DNA of 64,000 bases, from positions 124,001-188,000 of the forward strand of contig QEYB01001436.1 in the NCBI GenBank assembly GCA_017562135.1, read 5' to 3'. The notes beneath the pieces were generated by a model, which worked only from the letters and a program-made list of their open reading frames with translations, did not search any database and was not told where the DNA came from. Made by a program: the position numbers and the translations under genes. Shown in pieces: positions 24,969 to 39,300 of the stretch (its first letter is position 1; every line of letters begins with the position of its first letter). The DNA comes from Dipylidium caninum. Its lineage: Eukaryota; Platyhelminthes; Cestoda; Cyclophyllidea; Dipylidiidae.

Positions 24969-27356
24969 GTATGTCTGTCATTCCTGCCCGCCGGCTGGCT
25001 GGCGCAGACGTCTGTCATTAACACCTCGGCTGACGTCTGACCGGGCTGCTCAGTAACTTTTGAGTGATACGGAATTATTTGTCGCATGTCCGGAGAGAAG
25101 GAGCCTGCCTGAGCGCAAAATCGTTAGTGATGTGCTTCAAAATACCATCGGCGTTGAGAAGAACGCTCCGTGATTTTTTTTCTCATTGAGAGCCACGTGG
25201 TGCCACCTGTTTCCTCCTTGTAAGACGTGACGCCCACAATTTCTTCCCCGCTTTTCGGTTTGATTTACTCAGTGCTTAGAATTCTTACGCCTCAAAATCC
25301 AGCACAGTTTCTCCTGGCTCCCCTTAGTCGCTTGACCAGCACACCACTTTCGGTGTGCTGTCAGGCAGCAGAGCTAGCTGCTGATGCGATGACAGCGATA
25401 CGCTTCCTCCAAGCATTGAAACGAATGTGGAAATGCATTTCATTCACTCGTACTTCCACGCATTTTCGCGTTTTGCGTAGACAATCGTCACCGAGGCGCA
25501 TTCCATCAACAAAGCGAAGAGGTGCTGTGCTGTGCTGTGCTGTGCGATGCGGTGCGCCACATCGCCTCCCACAGCGTTGCACACGTGCACCCGACGGTGA
25601 CCACGCGCCGGAGGGTCTTGTTTCAGGCTTTTTTTCGCCTAAATGGCCAAACATTCGGGCCCTTCACTCTTTTGCTTCCTTCCTTCTTCTTCCTTAACAG
25701 AATTGTGTGTTTCGGCGACTGCCAATGTCCGGCACCCATCGTAAGGTGGCGTTCCAGCTCACCACGCCGGAGAACACCTGCCTGTGAGTATTTACTTTAC
25801 TTTTTTTCTCTTCATTCGGCAAGTGAGGCGGTTCCTTGCGAGCAGCCCGCCCTTCTGTGCGTAGATTCCGGAGTGTAGCCTCTTCACGGAAAACCTTTCT
25901 GCCCTCCAACTTTAACTATTCCTCGACAGTCGGCTGTTGTTAATGCCCCCTTCCGCCCATGCCTGCGTTGAAACTCAAAGATTTCAAGGCCTTCTTTAGC
26001 TATTATTTTTTGCTAGAGAGGCCTTAGATGCACCGAGTGGCGAGTGTCTCCACTCGTATGGAAAGGCGGACTTTCGACCAGCTGTGGGCAGTCTTTGTGC
26101 ACCCAGACTGGGTGCCCTCCGCTCCTCCCGCTCTCCCCCCCCCCCCGTGGGACTTTTCGTCCGCGTCCAAGCGCTTTTCCACCACTCCATTTATTGTCAT
26201 GCTTTTTCTGCCACTCACTAATGCGTTCACACTCCTTTCTCGGCAGTGAACTTCAAATCGAAAGCATCCGCTTCACCTTCCCCTTCAACTACGAATTCTA
26301 CGCGTGTTTTGATGAGGTGAGTCCCATTATCACTCACAGAGCACCCGGCAAATCCCTAAAAGCGGCTTGTATGTGTGGGTGTGAGTGGGTTGGTTTGGTC
26401 TTAGTCTTGCCTGCTCCAGATTACACACAGACGACACTGAGAGGCCTAAGGTTTTTTCATCTGCCCACTTTTCATCCGCCTTTCTCCTCCCCTAGTTCCT
26501 TAATGTGAAGCGTGCCATTGGCTACGCCAAGTCGCCCAAATCCCCTTTCTTTGTCGAGGTGAAGGAGATGGGAGAAGAATCTGGTGCACTTCCCGCACAA
26601 CCGTCTTCTTTCTCACTGCCATCTGATCTGGTCATCCATGTTAAGGTGAGCCCCTCTTCTCCCCTTTCATCTCCAAGCTGGCACTTGCTTTACAAGCCAT
26701 TCTTTCACCATCGTTAGCTATCACTTAGGTCATTTCTCGCCCCAATCCGCCTCCCATTGGCAGGAACTTCTTCGAAGAGTTGGACCTGGCCATTCAAGCT
26801 CTTGTTTCACTGTCTTGGTGCACTACTGACGCCTTTTTTCTTCTTCAAAGGAGTAGCAAAGCACAGGGCTTAAACCCTGTCTGCACAGTTTTCGCCATTT
26901 TAAAAGAGGTTGGAGTGCTAAGCGCTCCGAGATGAACCAACTAGGGAAAGTTGAAAGACCCTCTTCCAACCTTTCATGCTAATTTACACTTTGCTATGCA
27001 AATTACGGCGAGACGCTGTTGATCAGGCTACGTGGCCCGCCTGTTCTGCTGCTACTGCTGCATGGCAGGGGTCATTTGACTCAGGTCTGCACCACTTCGT
27101 CTTATTCCTTCGAGAGCTCTACCGTTTGACAATAAATCAATCCCACCTGTGCTCCTCCTCCTCCTCCTCCATCTCTTCTTCCCATCCTCTCTCTGTTGTC
27201 TCTTCCACTTGTAGAAGTTTACTTTGGAAATCAAGGACGACCCGTTCGAGTGTAAGCTCAGTGACGACTTTATGGTGAGTCTGCCACCAGTGCCACTGCC
27301 CCTTCGACCTTCACTCCTCAGGGTCCTCTACTAGGCTTTCTTCTAGCACAGCCTCT

Positions 27357-27394
<38 letters not shown>

Positions 27395-30300
27395 TCGTTC
27401 TTGCCGAAGCAGAAGTGACCCTCACCTGTCAGAAGTTCAGCCTTATTGTAGGTTTAGTCGTCCAGCCTAATTGTCTCGGCTTTTTGACGCCTATTTTAGA
27501 AATTTTATTGTGCTTACCTGTCTGCGTAGGCACTGTTGCCTCAGATCGGAGGTCTACTGTGAGGGGGCATAAGAGTTGAAGGCCCGTTTGCCCCGCATTG
27601 ACAGGAATGGGCCATTCGTACTTTTCTCCTAACCAGGTCTTAATGGACGAGGGTGTTGAGCAACAGAAGCGCGTCGCCGCGCTCGTCTCCCAACTAGAGC
27701 GCAGTCGTCAAGCCCGCGGTCTCCCGTCATCGTCGCCGGAGGCATCCTCGGAGCTGCAGATCTACCTGCAACAGTTGGAATTTCAGCGCGCGACGGAGTA
27801 CATTGCCCGAATTAGACGCTTCTACTCCGGCTACACCATGGCCGACGACCTCTTTACTTGGACCATGGAAGCCGCTTGTCTGCACATTCTCGCGGATGCG
27901 GCTTACAGTTCGCCGGAGAAAGTGATGGTGGAGATCCAACGGCTGGATGATGTTAGGTAGCCACTTCTTCTCCTTGTGCAGACCCATTTTCTCAGGTGGC
28001 AGCTTTTCAGGAAGTCGCCGCTGACCATTTTGACTTGGATACGCCGACCTCCTTAATAAATTTGGAAACTCGAGACTTGTGTAAGGGAGAGAGCGGAGCG
28101 TGAGTTGCCTATATGTAGGCAACCGTGTTTGAGGAAGCAGCAAATTTTTTAGAACGAATACACGCGGTCTGTGCAATGAGCGCACAGCCACCTCCTGTAA
28201 TTGCCCACATGAGTCGTTTTTTACCCAGCGAGGCGAGAGTGCATCCTCTTTTCGGTGCTTCTTGTTTATGCCCTAGCCCGTGGAACAGCATGGAGCCCTC
28301 TGACTTCAGCCAACTCTGTTGTCGACGCATCCACCTCCACACGAGTCACTTTCAATGGCAGCTGCGCGACTACTCGAAGCCTCTGGTGGACGCCGTAGAC
28401 TTGACCTTGACCGGGCCGTTCGCGGTTGCATCACGTCGGTCGGCGAGTAGGCAGGGCCAGCGAGACTGCCAGGTGGATCTGGGCGGGTTCTGGCACCTGC
28501 CCAGCATTACTGTTGTTCGACACGTCTCTTCGACCAAGTTCTTCTACGAACTGGTAGCAGGTTGTCCGTTCACCATTTCTTATTCATCTGCGTGCCTTCT
28601 TTTTGCTAAAACCGACATTAAATGCTATTCTGCATAGTTTAAATATCACCCTTCTTGTTTTCCTTCTTCGAGAAGTTATTAAAACTGCCCATTTCTAGTA
28701 TGTTTAACACTTTTAATCCCGCTCGTTGACAGACATGAAGGAATTGTCGCTGTGCTACGGCTCCAATTGGGAGCCAGCGCTGGCCTGGCTGAACCTGCGT
28801 CTGGACGACATCCGACGCCCCTCGGCCGACCCCTCCACTCCTCCCCTCGGCTGGTGGGATCGCGTCCGCCTCAATTACCACGGGCGTGTCGCCTTCACCT
28901 GCGGCCGCTTCTCCTGGCTCTACCCGATCAGTCTGGACCCCTACACCTCCACCGAATTCCTCGCCTTTCAGTGGACCGCCTGCAACTTCAACTGGATCCC
29001 GGGTTAGTCCTCCTGGGTTTTGGAGTGAAGATTGCGTTTGCCATTTAAGTTTCTTTCCTTCTTCAAATGTTTGAAGAGTGTGGGCGCATCTCAGGCTGCC
29101 ATATGCTCAGATTTCTTTGGCACAGTCAGGTTTAACATCGTCATTTCTACCAGTGCGATTGCAGGAAATGTTATAAGATCACCATTTGACCTATTAAAGT
29201 TTATTTGAAATAATGATTGAAGTGGGAAGGAGAGCATGAAACGGCGTTGACTACCATATTTTTCCTTTACGACTTCGGGAGAGACACGTCGGCTTAAATT
29301 TGGCGCCTGATCCCCGTGAAGTGTGACTCCATTCCCTCGTAGACAACTGTACACACACAACGGGGTGAAGGGGAAAGTAGCCAGAAGAAATCAGCGACTC
29401 TCCACCGTCACCGGATCAGCATGAATCAGATGGAACCCGACGGGGAAAAAGTCGTGCTCCTGGTTGCTTCGCGCGCCGGCTTCACTGCCAGCCATGAGAC
29501 TGCCGGTTGTGGTCTGTGTCTAGGGAAGTGGAGTGTCTTGGCGAGGTGGAGAAGGTGGCAGATAGGTTGGTGCCGTGGATGATGTAGGGATGGGCGGGAG
29601 AACGAGTGAAGGGGACAGTGAAGGGGGTACTTAGACGTGTGAGTCCTCGTAACACCTGAGGAGCACCTATTTAAAGCAGAAAGTAGCCGAGTTGGGCGGT
29701 GAAACTGCTTTCGAGGTAGAATTGGGAGTTTTTTTCGCGAGGATCCCTAAACTTCGGCGGAAGAGTGGAGCAGGAGTTGACCTGGCGCTTTGATGCCTGC
29801 GATTTTTGTCTTCGTAGATGTTTTTAGATTGTTGAGGCTGATTTGACCTCGGCACATGCTCTGTCCGCTTTCGGTTTTAAATGCCGCCTCTATTTTTTTA
29901 TAATGTTGATGTGATGCCCGAGACAATTCCTCGTCTTTCGCGGCACATGAGGCCGCGTGGTCACCACATCACTGCTCATCAGATTCTGTTGAATTGCACA
30001 ATCGCTCTTCTTTGCAACCGCCGCATTTTCTCCGCCCCTCTAGGCCGCATTTTCGTGAACGGCGACCTGGATCTGTTCTTCCAAACCGCCTCCAAGTACG
30101 ATGGCGTCTGTCATGTCCTGCTCATACCTGGAGTCAACTTTGAGTAAGCTCCTGTCCTTCCACCACCCTTTGCTTGCCTCGGGAGCCGAAACGCCGTGGT
30201 AATGGCTACTTGACGCCTGTTTATAAGGTCATCCGAGGTTACATCAACGCGTATTTTGCTTACACCCTCGTCGGGCAGACTTAGAGTCGAGAATGGCATT

Positions 30301-33300
30301 GAGTGGCTACATTTTGCTTGCCGGCCAGGTATCATTTGGCCTTGGGGATTAATTGCACCTCTGTCCTTTTCCACTCCAAGAGTGTCAATGGATTGGCTCT
30401 CCTTCGGCAACCAATTCGACCACCACTCCGTTGTCCTCGTCAATGGTGAGCGTCTCAGCTCCGATGACCTCGTAAGTAGCAGAATATTCATTTTCACTTT
30501 GCGGCACAAATGCCGGCGCCTTAAACGCCACCGAATCATGTCTACGTGGTTAGTCAGTCAACCTCGGGAGTTGCTTTACGCGGTGACTGCTGCTTTGGCA
30601 CATTAGCCTCCTCTCTGCGGCGCGCTGATGGTTGAATCGGGGCGAACAACTCTCGCCACTCATTGGCATTGGGATGGCGAAGTAAATCGACTTGGGAGGC
30701 GTTTTTAGAGGGCTGTTTAAAGGTCCGAGGCGATGCCTCCCCCTTTCTCCCCTCGGTTGAGGAAGTCAGCTACTCTCCGACTGCTTCCCCAAATTGGTCG
30801 GCTGCGAGTGCTGCTGCGGCTTCTTTTGAATTGAATGTGGCAGCCTCCTCACCATCGCCACTCGCACACGTCGGTGCAGTCGCCTATGCCGCTGGCGGAT
30901 TGAGCCCCGCTGTTTGTTCTGATCACCCGCCCTCTGTTTTATGGCGCCTTAAACGCCGCGATTCCGGGCAACCAGCCATCTCGCGTGGCACTTCTTACGC
31001 CTAAGTGCGGGGCGCGGGTTCAGGCAAAGAACTCGGGACGTCTTTTTTGTGTGCCGCTGGTATCCATTGTGCCAGCAAATCGTCAGCCCCTCGGCATAGC
31101 GTGCTTATTCGTTTTTCCACCGCTCACTCTTCCCCTTCATCATCTAACTCGGTAATCCCTGGCCTCCTATCCCCTTCCTCCGGATTGGTCAGTTCACGAG
31201 TTTTTCAGATGGAACACCTCTGTCATCCCCGTCTTCTCCTAGTCGTGTTGGCGTAATTCTGAAAGTCTGCATTGTTGAGCCCATTCGAAGGTGGAAGGTG
31301 ACAAGAGGGACAAAACTCATGCATCCAGTTAAAGAGGCCTCTGCATTCTTGGGCCACACTCCTCTTCATATGATACGAGTTACGCACAAACTCCTCTCTT
31401 AATCTATTTTTATAAAAATAGAATTTCCTTTTTGTTTAGAGCGCCACTTCCCAAATCACGTGGCAGCTTTTGCGTCAACCTTGTACGACCTTAATCGGCG
31501 TTGTGTTATATCCTCTTGCAGCCGCACGACTCCTACGCATCATTCCGAGGAAATCGACTTCAACTGTCCTTCGCCTTCAACGTCGCCAACGCCTCCACCA
31601 AACATCCTCCACGCTGTTTCGTCTACACCAACCTCATCAAGCTCTTTGATCGCCTCAAAATGTGCCTCTCGCGAACTGCACGCCCCATACGTCGCGGCGC
31701 CGTCTTTAATCGCATCCGCCCTCGCAAACCACTCCTCGGACAGTTGGTTCAGTGAGCTTTTGACCCTTTGTCTTTCCATCACCTGACCCTCCTCTCTCTT
31801 CTCTTTTTCCCTCTTTTCCTCTCTCCCTCTCTCCTCCTCTCTCCTCTTCTCTCTCCTCTTCTCTCCTCTCTCCTCTTTCCTTCCCTCTCTCCTCTTTACT
31901 CTCGTGTATATTGAGGAAAGATAGGAGAAATTAAATTTATGGTAGGAGGGAACTATTTCTCCCTTGGCGAAACAGTCGTTGGATTTTGAATGAACATTAC
32001 TTGAAATGCATCTCCACTTCAATCAGACCTGACAAGGATGTAAATCGCTGATCTCTGTTTGTAACGGACAGATCTTATCCCACTGCGGATAGTATAGTTT
32101 GGGCGCGGTGTCTGACCTTGTCACTTTTCCCGTTTGGTTTCGCACCAACTCCACCTCGTGTGCTTGGTATCGCTGCTTGTGTGTTTTTCCCGCTTCTGCC
32201 ATACGTGGGGAAACAAGATCCGAGAAAACTCAACTAAAAATGCGTGTAGCACAGAGTTTACTTGTTATCTCTCTAACTCCTTCAGTCTGCCACCCCGAAA
32301 CCTGTCCACCCGGCTGCACTAAGTCAGTTTCCTTGGCCACTTGTAGGTCGCTTGAAGTCTCGGTGCAAATGCCCTGTTTGGAGGTTACCTACTGGGTCTC
32401 CTACACCAAACGCCTCGGTATTCACGCCTGCAGTGGCGCTTTAGATCTTCACGGAGTTTTCCGTGTCCACGTGGAGGGCGAGGTGGAATCCAGGACCTCT
32501 ACAGGCGCCGTGGTCTTTGTTCTATCCACCCGAAACCCACGCAGACGTGCAGCAGCCCAGTGGAGTCTTCGGACGGTTGACGCGCGACTTCTCAACTGCC
32601 GAGCGTGGCTTCTGCATCAGCCAGATCGGACTGCGCTGCACCTCATCTCGGCTCTCGAGGAGGTGAGGACACTTTGCACCGCTTCCGTTCCGTCCCGGTT
32701 CTCCTTTCCCATGGAGACATGAGGCAGTTACACTCATCCTCCCCGTCTGCCATGTCGTTTTACCCACGCAATCAGAGAGTCGTGCAAATGTCAGGTTAAA
32801 TCGTTTTTGGTCCAATTTATCTCTTAGAATTCTGGGGATGAATACGACTTCCGCTCCTCTTTCCCGTCCAACACCGAATTGCTCACCTTCTCGTCGATTC
32901 GTTTCGAACGTGAACTCAAAATCCAGTCCGATTTGCCGCCCTACCCCGTTCAGGTGCGAATTCCCGGCCTGGAGGGTTTCAATGAGGAGGTGGAAGAAGA
33001 TGCCAGCAAGAAGGAGACTGAGAAGAAGAAGAAAAAGAGGACCTTGTCCATGGAGGAATCCTCTTCGGTATCTCCCGAACGACGCCACACTCTAAAGGCT
33101 CAACTCTCTCATGAGGACGTGAGTTTCTGCCATAGCACTCCTCTTCCACATAGCCTCTGCCTTTTGTGACGCCTCCTCCTCCTCTTCCTCCTCCTCCTAG
33201 TTGGAGCCTGTTCACCGCGTGATGGTGGAGAACCCCAAAATGCGCTGGAATGAGACCAATCGCAACCTCGTCCACACCATGATGAACATGTACAAACACG

Positions 33301-36300
33301 CGCAAACCCTCAAGAAGAACCTCTCCGCGCAGGCTCTTAAAGGCATCTCGCTGGACATTGCCAACAACTCCCCGTACCTACTCACCACTTCTAATGCCTA
33401 TTCGCGTTTTCCTTTTCTCCTCGGTAGCCACTAAATACTTATTTTTTGACGCGCTTTCAGCGCTCAGGCCTCTACCTCGACGCCACCGCCGCTGAACGAA
33501 GATGAAGACGTGTTTAAGTCGCCCAGTGACGACAACTCGGAGGTGTTGAAAACCCCTACCGGTGTCGATGTGGCGACACTGACGGATGAGGAGAAGGGGA
33601 AGACCTACGAGAACTCCTCGGTCATGTCAAGCACGGACTCGACCACCCCGGCCAGTTGGTCGGAGGTCCCAATGCTCGCACGCCTAGTCAAAGAGGCGGA
33701 GACTGCGAAATTCTATGCCTACTGCGAGGAAGTTAGTCGCATTACACCCATTCACTTCCCTAGTTGACGCTACCTCTGTCTTTGCGAAGTTTGTGCACAC
33801 CCGAGCGAGTTGGTGTGTGTTTTGTCGCTTAGCGATGTTTCCCGCCCTTCGTCTGCGCTCTTAAGTGCCCCGCCGGCCACCGTTAGGTGAGGTGGAGACG
33901 CTGTGATTGCATACAGGATGTGAGGGGAAGGAGGTGCCGGCCTTTCCGGAGGGAGGTCGACTTCTACGTCATTAGTCTGTCAGGTGGGTGTGGTTACCTT
34001 GAGGCCATCTCGACCCGGGAATTTGGTCGCCCCACGGCTTTAACTTTGTGGCTCCCTCTCGGCTGGCGTGGCGTGGCGTGGCGTGATCATGCATGTTTAC
34101 CATTCCGCTCTCCCCCTCACCCCGGAAGGAGGAACCTGGGAAAACCTTTTAACAGCCAACCATGGTTTTGTCCTCTACTGGACCTCGCCAGCGGCGTTGT
34201 ACTTTTCCGTCGCTCTAAAACGTTCATGGTCGTTGTGCACTCCACTTTCTGTCCCCTCTCCAGGTGCGAGGAGATTTCCAGCGTTTGCCTTTTATTATCA
34301 AAAAAACGGCCTTTTAGGAAGCGGTTCCAGTCCTCCTTCCCCCTCTGCGAGGTGATGGCGATGGCCGCCTCTGCTTTTGATCAAGACTCTTCCACGTGTC
34401 TGTGCTCGTGTGTGCGTTTACTTAGACAGCTGTGAACGCATGGTGAGGGTAGCGGAGGATTTTTCAAACACAACAAGGCTTCTCTGGTGCTCTCGTTCCG
34501 AATCCTTACCATGTGCAAGTACTCCTGACTCGTGCTTCTCTCCTCAGGAGCCGAAGCAGCCGGACGTGTTGGACCAGTTGCAGGGCCTCTCGCTGTGCAC
34601 CTCCAGCCCCGTCCTCTCTCGCCAGTGGCATATCGAGCTCACCAGCTGTCAGGTACGCTCCCCCGCCTCGACTGTGGGTCCTTGACCGTCGTCACGTGGC
34701 AGGTTTTTTATCGCCCGGCCTTTGAAATGCACCCGAGTGAAAGTGTATTGGTTGCACTTTTGGTTCCACTTAACCGTCCTCCGTGGCCTGAAAATGCCTG
34801 CCAGGTTGACGTTTGTGGATGCCTTTTCTTTTGCTAGGCGCGGAGAGAGAAACCACATACCTACGAGTCATAAAGGCTTAACTCTTTATATTTCCAAAAT
34901 GGATTGTCTCTGATGAGCCTCATGGCAGTGGCCAATGTGGATGTATTGGTGGAGTTGGAACGGAGTCCGCTTTCCCCTCCAGGTGATGCTGAAGCCGAGC
35001 GACTGCGCGGGCTACGTCATCGTGTCCGCGGCGAAGGCGCGTCTCGACTCGGTGGAGCACCCGCCCGTCTGGCGCGACGCCCGTCTCCTCTCGAAGGCCA
35101 GCCTCATCGGGCAGATGGAGTGTCTGCAGTACTACGCCACGGTCAGCGGCAACGGGGTAGGACGCCTCCTCCTTCCCTCTCCGCCCCCCCCCACCCCCAC
35201 CCACATCAGTTTACTTATTTCCCCTCGAGTAGGCGTTTGCTCTTCCGCCAGCGCAATTCCCGACCTCTTTTTTTGCCCTCGGCTTACGTTGTCCCAGTGT
35301 GGATGTGAACTTTACCGTTTCTGAATGCCACTTTGTTTTGCCCTCGGGGTGTGGCACGTGGCTGCGGGCGGTGCGCGGTGGTCTTCCCACCCACGCGGTG
35401 GACCACGCTCTTCCCATGGGGCGGAGAATGCTGCGTAATAGTCTATTAAATCACATGTTCGAGGGGTTTGTTTAACTTTTTGTGCATACCACGGAGAGTG
35501 TGATGGTTCGACGGTTTCACTCCCCCAAACCGTGGACGCGCGTTTCAAGCGAGCGCTTTCTCGTTCCACGCTCCAGGCCTGCCTCCTTTTCGAGCTCTAA
35601 TTTCCTTTCCCTCGCCTCATAAGCACTCACTCGACGTTTCCTCTTTGCCTTCTTCTCTGACTCGCCGCTGTGCCTTTAGACCTCGATCCCACTCTGCCTT
35701 TTTTGCTACATCTTTTCATTATCACCGACTTCTTCTCTTCTCCCCACCTCCCTCGATAGACTATATTAACCATTTTTTTTGTTGGGACAAGAACATTAAA
35801 GAAAACCGTGCATTTTATTCAACAAAAGTAATTTCTCTCGTTTCCTAACGCTTTTTGTCAATGTGTAGGCAGTTGTTCGTTCCCTTCCTTTTTTTTCCAA
35901 AAATCCCATCAATTTGGCCTTTTTTGCTTTCTCAACATTATTAAAGTTCTTACTCTTTATAATATACTCAAACGATTTGAAAGGCGGCAATCCGATCTGG
36001 TGATTGAGGCAAACGAGGGAAAAGTTTAAATCCAAACTCTCCAACCTTTTTCTGAATGAATATTCTCTTTGTAATTGACCAAAACGGATCGTTTTGCTGA
36101 GAACTCTTTCCTCACTCCCTCGACTTAGTCGCAATAAACTCAGATTTGAGCAATTTGTTGCTTATGATTCGTGAAAAACTCTACCACACACCAGACAACG
36201 GCCTTCTTTATTGCCTGAAGAGACGTTTCTCGCAGAGGAGGCTTTTGTTTTTTTCTCGGACAGAATCATTGCTGTAGCACTCACTTCTCATCCCCAGTCA

Positions 36301-39300
36301 CATTTCGTCCCCAAAGCTGAATGCTTTCATACCGAGAGGGAGGAGAGGAGCGGATTAGATGCATGTGACCGCGGGCCGTCGCTGTCAAGCGCCGTAGGAG
36401 CCCGAACTCCTTGCCCAGACACTTCTCCCAGGGGGTGAAGATGATCCCCGCCTGGGACCCCGGGGCAGCCGATCTTTCCCGTAATAGTTTGACGAGGGTC
36501 TGAGTCCACCACCACCTTCAGGACGTCATCGTCTGCTTTTCTTAAAGTCGTCTCCTTCGTTCAACATCTTCCAGATTCTTATTTCTATCCTGAAATTACC
36601 TTTACCACCTCTGTAGTTTTAGAACATCGTCGAAAGTGCCATTAATTGTCTTTTCATTGTAAATGTCCTTCTCTCGTTGGCCTTGACATCCTCCCTCATC
36701 ACTAGAGCGAAAAAGATTTCTTTAGCTGAAAAATATAACTTGACCGCTCGGAGCAAGGAGACCCACGTGTTCAGTGGACCTTGTCTCCGCACAAACTGAC
36801 TGTGAAGGGGCATTTCGATGGAGGTGTGTTTACTTTTCGATTTGCTTGGTACTTTATTAGAAAATGCCACAGCCGTCCTCACAACCACCAACATCGGTTT
36901 GTCCTAAATTTGGCTGTGGCATTCGCAAAAGTGTCCAGATGGCAGCTGCGTCCTCGACCGACGAGACACCCGACACGAGCGCGAATGGGCGCCTCCTCCA
37001 CCTGACGCGCGGACTGGTGGACTTGTGGGCTTCGGCGTCGAGACGAAATGAGGTCTGCGATGATGACGCAACCACCCGCCTCTCTGTCAGGAATAACATC
37101 CTCTCTGCCAATTATATACTCGTCTGAGCGAGGACGAGGCCTGTGCCAATTTCCACAGCTTATCAGTTGGCCTCGTTGCAGACGGCTGTTTGTTTGGCAG
37201 GAAGGAAGACCACTGTTGGTTTGATCCTTTAAGTGCTGCTCAAGGCGCCGAAACCCCTTCACAGTTGGCACCCACCGGTGCGTGTCGAGCAGCCACGCCG
37301 GTAAACTCCTCCGAAGTGCATAGGCGAGCGGTGCTGCTTATGACTGCAACTGCCTTCGTCAAAGTCTTTTCCACAGCACCTCGCCGTGAATGCATAAGAG
37401 CGTGGGCGAGTCACTCGTCAACGGTCGCGGTTGGTTTATGGGCAGACAGACTGTCTTATTCGAGCGATGCCACCCATGTCAACTGGGGGCTACGCCCTAC
37501 CGAGTAGCAGAACCCCCGGGAGGGGGTGGGAGGAGGCGAAGGAGAGGTATGAGCTTCTGGTTGGCTGGCAGGAAATGTCCCTCTCCCCGCCCCGTTGCCA
37601 GTGGCTTTTGGACAGCGCTCTCTCTTCCTTCAACTCAGTAATCACCTTTCGACAATGCTTCAAATGCTCCCTCCGTAGTTGGAAGCATTCACACCCGATC
37701 AGTGGTTATCGCCTGCCGACGTGCGCGATTGGATGTGTCTCGGCACAGACTTCGGGCAGGACGCCCTCTCCGGCCGCCCCGAGGTGGTGGGCTCCGGACA
37801 TGCGGTCGGCGGCATTGTCAGCGCCGTCCCCTCCGCCACCGCCTCTGCCATCCAGCTGCAGCGCATGGTCTCGCGTTGCGCCTGCCAGTTTGTCTACGTC
37901 TCCTACGCGCCACTGGTGCCCGACAGTCTCTCCTCGGGCCAATTTGTTCCCCCCCTGGTGGGTCCTCCTTCCCAACCGTAATTCTTTGCGCCTCCTACCT
38001 TCACTCCCATTTATAATTTGGCACGTTTATTTGAGTTATGATGTTCACTACTCTTCTTTTTGGCACAATTTACCTTCTTGCAAACTGCAGTATTACTTGG
38101 AACCCCCCGTAACTTGCACGCCTCCTTTCCATTTGGAGTTTTTGTGCAAAGTCTAGCGGTGATTCCTCGGCAGAAATAAACCTTCCGCACTGGTTGGCAG
38201 TCCCATCGACTCTTCGTGTCTCCCATTCCGCGTCTTCTCACATTCTTTCCTGTTCTCCAGCCCCCAACTGAGGACGACTCGAAGATAATGCAGAGTCAGG
38301 AGGGCGCCGACACCTTCACCCTGCTTCACCGGACCCTCGACCTCTGCACCAACTCGGTGAGTGTCATTTGCGACGAGGAGAGGAGGCGACTCCCTTGCTT
38401 TTTGTGAGAGGAGGCACTTGATATTTGGCGTCTCTACTTTCAGCTGCAATACAACATGGTTTTTGACATCGTCAACAACCTCCTCCTCTACGTGGAGCCT
38501 CAACAAAAGGTAGCCCTTTGCATTGTCCTTGCTTCAAATTACTTCGACGGCGAGTTTCCCCTGTGCGCACGCAGACCACACTTGTTCACTCGGTCCGCCA
38601 CGAATTGGCACAAAACCAGTCGCCACCGTGGAGGCGTCGGCCTCGGGTCCACTTTTTTCTACTTATGACCCCGACGTCCACTTATTTGTCCACCTTTCCA
38701 GAAGGTTACTTGGGTGAATGCGCCATTCCACGTGTAGGGAAGCAGAAACTGCGTAGATCGGAAGGCTGGTGTCAGTGGTTGGGTAGGCAGTGCAGTCAGT
38801 GAGTTCCTTCGACGCTGACCGGCTCACTTCCCCTGAGGAACCTTGTCATTTTGCCGTGCCTCTGCGAGGCTCATAATCTCGAGTGGGGTTACTGACTACT
38901 CTCAATTCATCAATTCCTGTTTTTTTCTCTTCCTTCCTCTCTGCTGTCGTCGGTAGGAGCGATTCGAGCGCAATCGCGTTGGCTTGAGCCTGTTGGGAGA
39001 ACGGGAACTGCGCCAGGCCATCCTGCGAGACCAGGAGGCCCTGCGAAGCCTTGTCAACACCCAGCGCATACTCGAGCGTGAGTTGTGGGCAGCGCTGCGC
39101 CTCTTCGACCGCGCCCTTCGCTCCGCCTTTCCCTCCTCCACCACCGTGTCCGTCGAGCAGATACTGTCACCCACATCGCGCCTCGCTCCTTCCTCCTCCG
39201 CCGCCGTCGCCGCCACCGCCCCCGCCGCTGTTGCCCCTCCTCTCTCGCCCGCGCTCGCTGCACAGCTTGAACAGATTCTGTACGTGGTGCTTAAATTTCG

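Larger units (their letters stand above)
25701..33373 (+). other. BLTP2: BLTP2 exons, central part with Fmp27 GFWDK-type motif
   Basis: Exons: 25701-25783, 26247-26316, 26496-26645, 27215-27274, 27637-27956, 28277-28560, 28733-29002 (GWWDRVRLNYHG), 30044-30143, 30381-30471, 31522-31751, 32347-32464, 32505-32662, then possibly a 67-nt exon ending TGTCAG|GTTAAA near 32795, 32828 to about 33120 (ELLTFSSIRFERELK, Lys/Glu-rich end) and 33201-33373 (MMNMYKHAQTLKKNLS). From 27637 to 32662 each donor phase fits the next acceptor. The 40-nt intron 32465-32504 is needed to move from the frame of LEVTYWVSYTKRLGIH to that of GVFGRLTRDFSTAERGF. The 67-nt exon is proposed only because it repairs phase; it is not recognised by similarity. 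Confidence 0.8.

Noticed and set aside
32483..32504. 22-nt intron (GTGGAATCC...CTACAG) in BLTP2
   Set aside because: Too short for a spliceosomal intron; a 40-nt intron with the same acceptor (32465-32504) gives the same frame and a normal length for this genome.
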